From: Desulfobacteraceae bacterium
GTDB lineage: Bacteria; Desulfobacterota; Desulfobacteria; Desulfobacterales; Desulfatirhabdiaceae
Reading direction: 5' to 3'
Assembly: GCA_027325475.1 (NCBI GenBank)
Contig: DAIEFO010000163.1
Span: 1-5,408, forward strand
Length of the DNA: 5,408 nucleotides
Numbering within the stretch: the first letter of the stretch is position 1; each line of letters begins with the position of its first letter. This document shows, piece after piece, positions 3,377 to 5,408 of this stretch. Made by a program: the position numbers and the translations under genes. The notes beneath the pieces are model-generated. The model had not been told where the DNA came from. It saw nothing but the letters and a program-made list of their open reading frames with translations, and ran no database searches.

Positions 3377-5408
3377 TTGCCTTTCAAAACCAAAGACCTT
3401 TCCGGTGAATTTTACGCGCATTTCAAAATATTCCACGAGCTGATGTCGATCAAGGTTCGGGAAATCCTTCTGGTATCCAGCCCCTACGATGCGTTCATTA
3501 TGGAGGAAGACGGCAGCCTTGCATCAAGGATTATAAATGAATACAGCGGATTAAACCTAAGCCTTCCACCACGTGTCATCCGGACGGATTCGGCGGCGGA
3601 AGCCCTTTCACTGCTGGAGCAGATCCGGTTTGATTTGGTCATCACCATGCCAAGACTGCATGAGATGGATGCATTTCAGCTTGGGCTGGCCATCAAACAA
3701 TTAAAGCCGCACCTTCCGGTGATTTTGCTCAGCCACAGCATCCGCGGCATATATCCCTTTCCTGAGAATAAAGACTGCTCAGGCATCGACAAGATATATA
3801 TCTGGTCTGGAAATTCCGATCTCCTGCTGGCGCTTGTCAAGAATACCGAAGATCGCCTGAACATAGACAGCGATACCCGGAAAGCCATGGTGCGGGTACT
3901 CGTTCTGGTTGAAGATTCTCCCACATATTATTCGACATTTCTGCCGCTGATTTACAAGGAAGTCGTCCAGCAGACCCAGGCGGTGCTGGGCGTCGGACTC
4001 AACGAGGAACACCGGCTGCTCCGGATGCGCTCAAGGCCCAAGATTCTTCTGGCGGTCAATTATGATGAAGCTTCGGAAATGATTCAGAAGTATCAGTCCT
4101 ATCTGATCGGCGTCATATCGGATACCCGGTTTCCGCGAGACGGCCGACTGGATGACAATGCGGGGGCAACGCTTCTGACCCGCGTCCGGAAAGAAATTCC
4201 GGATTTGCCGCTGCTTCTGCTCAGCTCAGACCCAAAGAACCAGGCCAAGGCTGATGAAATCCCGGCGACGTTTCTGAACAAGAATTCTCCGGATCTGTTG
4301 ACGGAGCTTCACGGCTTCTTCCTGAACCATCTCGGGTTCGGTGATTTTGTATTTCGCATGCCGGATGGAACGGAAATTGACCGGGCCTCGAATCTGCGGT
4401 CTCTCGAGCAGAAAGTATCCACGGTTCCGGATGAATCGCTGCTCTACCACGCCCGGAGAAATCATTTTTCCAACTGGCTGATGGCCCGGTCCGAAATCGC
4501 TCTGGCTTCAGCCTTTCGAAAGGTTCAGGCATCCGACTTCAGCAGTGTTTCGGAGATGCGGACATTTCTTGCCTCCAGTATCCGCAGGCTGCGGGAGGTT
4601 CAGCAAAAAGGAATCGTCGCCCGGTTCAATGCGCAGAATTTCGATGCGGAAATCATGGATTTCGTCAAGATCGGAGATGGTTCTTTGGGAGGCAAGGCCA
4701 GAGGACTTGCATTTTCATCTGCGCTGCTTCACCAGAACCTGTCTCTTTTTGAAAAATATCCGGATGTCGCCATTCAAATACCCAGAACCCTGGTAATCAC
4801 CACCCGCGGATTTGAATCGTTTATCCAGCAGAATCACCTGGAACGCTGCGCCAAATGCGATTTGCCGGATGAACGGGTAACGGAGATATTTCTCAGCGCC
4901 CGAATGCCAGACTGGATTATGGCGGAACTCGAGGTGTTTCTCAGTCAGGTACGATATCCTCTGGCGGTGCGTTCCTCCAGCCTGCTCGAAGACGCTCAGT
5001 ACCAGCCCTATGCAGGCTTGTACAACACCTATATGATTCCCAACAGCCATCTGGATTTTACCCGGCGTCTCGACCATCTCGTTATGGCCATAAAACGGGT
5101 GTATGCTTCGACCTATTACGAAAATCCCCGCGCATTTTCCCGCAGCACCATGCATCAGCCTCAAGAAGAATCGATGGCGGTCGTCATTCAACAGCTTGTC
5201 GGTGAGATCTATGGAGAGTATTTTTACCCGGCGCTCTCAGGGGTGGCGCAGTCATATAATTTTTATCCGTTCTCTCCCATGTCTGCTGAAGACGGAATTG
5301 CGCATATCGCTTTGGGGTTTGGAAAGACCGTGGTCGAGGGAGAAAAAAGCATCCGGTTTTGCCCCCGTTATCCATCCGTCCTGCCGCAGTTTTCATCGGT
5401 GGAGGATA
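3377..5408 (+). CDS. Receiver-domain / PEP-pyruvate-binding (PPDK_N) fusion protein, 3' end outside window
   Basis: The frame stays open for 677 codons to the window edge. Residues about 27-120 resemble a receiver domain, but the segment DLVITMPRL (86-94) has no aspartate at the phosphoacceptor position and the usual lysine near IYIWSG is missing, so it is probably a pseudo-receiver. Residues about 174-310 form a second receiver with all key groups: E179-D180, phosphoacceptor D249 in VISDTRFP, S283-S284 and K302. After a linker comes the ATP-grasp domain of the PEP synthase / pyruvate,phosphate dikinase family: GGKARG (438-443), the IPRTLVIT strand, AVRSSSLLED (530-539) with its ATP-binding arginine R532, and YAGLYNTY. 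Any phosphohistidine or PEP-binding domain would lie beyond the window, so enzyme activity cannot be judged. The start is TTG 3377 by ribosome-binding site (GTG 3371 or ATG 3443 are alternatives). It follows moaB by 48 nt. Likely a cytoplasmic signalling or phosphotransfer protein rather than housekeeping PpsA, which lacks receivers. Confidence 0.85.
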   Translation, partial: MPFKTKDLSGEFYAHFKIFHELMSIKVREILLVSSPYDAFIMEEDGSLASRIINEYSGLNLSLPPRVIRTDSAAEALSLLEQIRFDLVITMPRLHEMDAFQLGLAIKQLKPHLPVILLSHSIRGIYPFPENKDCSGIDKIYIWSGNSDLLLALVKNTEDRLNIDSDTRKAMVRVLVLVEDSPTYYSTFLPLIYKEVVQQTQAVLGVGLNEEHRLLRMRSRPKILLAVNYDEASEMIQKYQSYLIGVISDTRFPRDGRLDDNAGATLLTRVRKEIPDLPLLLLSSDPKNQAKADEIPATFLNKNSPDLLTELHGFFLNHLGFGDFVFRMPDGTEIDRASNLRSLEQKVSTVPDESLLYHARRNHFSNWLMARSEIALASAFRKVQASDFSSVSEMRTFLASSIRRLREVQQKGIVARFNAQNFDAEIMDFVKIGDGSLGGKARGLAFSSALLHQNLSLFEKYPDVAIQIPRTLVITTRGFESFIQQNHLERCAKCDLPDERVTEIFLSARMPDWIMAELEVFLSQVRYPLAVRSSSLLEDAQYQPYAGLYNTYMIPNSHLDFTRRLDHLVMAIKRVYASTYYENPRAFSRSTMHQPQEESMAVVIQQLVGEIYGEYFYPALSGVAQSYNFYPFSPMSAEDGIAHIALGFGKTVVEGEKSIRFCPRYPSVLPQFSSVED

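Noticed and set aside
4715..5191. Minus-strand open frame opposite the receiver/PPDK gene
   Set aside because: No ribosome-binding site or family resemblance, and the plus strand carries conserved ATP-grasp motifs through the same bases.

Overview
The window reads as a nitrogen-assimilation locus from a Gram-negative, sigma-54-using bacterium. The gene set suggests a member of Desulfobacterota (former Deltaproteobacteria, Desulfobacterales-like): an amtB-first PII operon, a PyrR-type regulator in a proteobacterial setting, and a PEP/pyruvate-binding protein fused to receiver domains. This assignment is inferred from gene content and moderate GC; there is no rRNA to confirm it.

Layout. At the left edge, on the minus strand, lie the first 15 codons of an FAD/NAD(P)-dependent oxidoreductase. 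An AT-rich divergent control region of about 450 bp follows. It holds a small dyad near the oxidoreductase, a perfect 15-bp inverted repeat at 261-309, and a sigma-54 promoter (TGGCAC-N5-TTGCT, 405-420). From there five genes run on the plus strand in close order: amtB (ammonium channel, 495-1802), a PII signal protein (1867-2205), pyrR (2275-2832, TTG start), a moaB-like gene (2822-3328, overlapping pyrR by 11 nt), and a long open frame from 3377 that leaves the window. The last encodes a degenerate receiver, an intact receiver, and an N-terminal pyruvate,phosphate-dikinase-type ATP-grasp domain. No convincing intrinsic terminator was seen between these genes, so they may form one transcript.

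How the genes fit together. AmtB and PII form a well-known pair: PII reads 2-oxoglutarate and ATP/ADP and docks on the channel. The sigma-54 promoter with a likely upstream activator site indicates control by nitrogen status through an enhancer-binding protein. PyrR senses uridine nucleotides and PRPP, and the last gene may couple phosphotransfer signalling to PEP/pyruvate. A joint nitrogen, pyrimidine and carbon control function is only an inference from gene order. Several true starts were set by ribosome-binding sites and the promoter rather than by the longest open frame.
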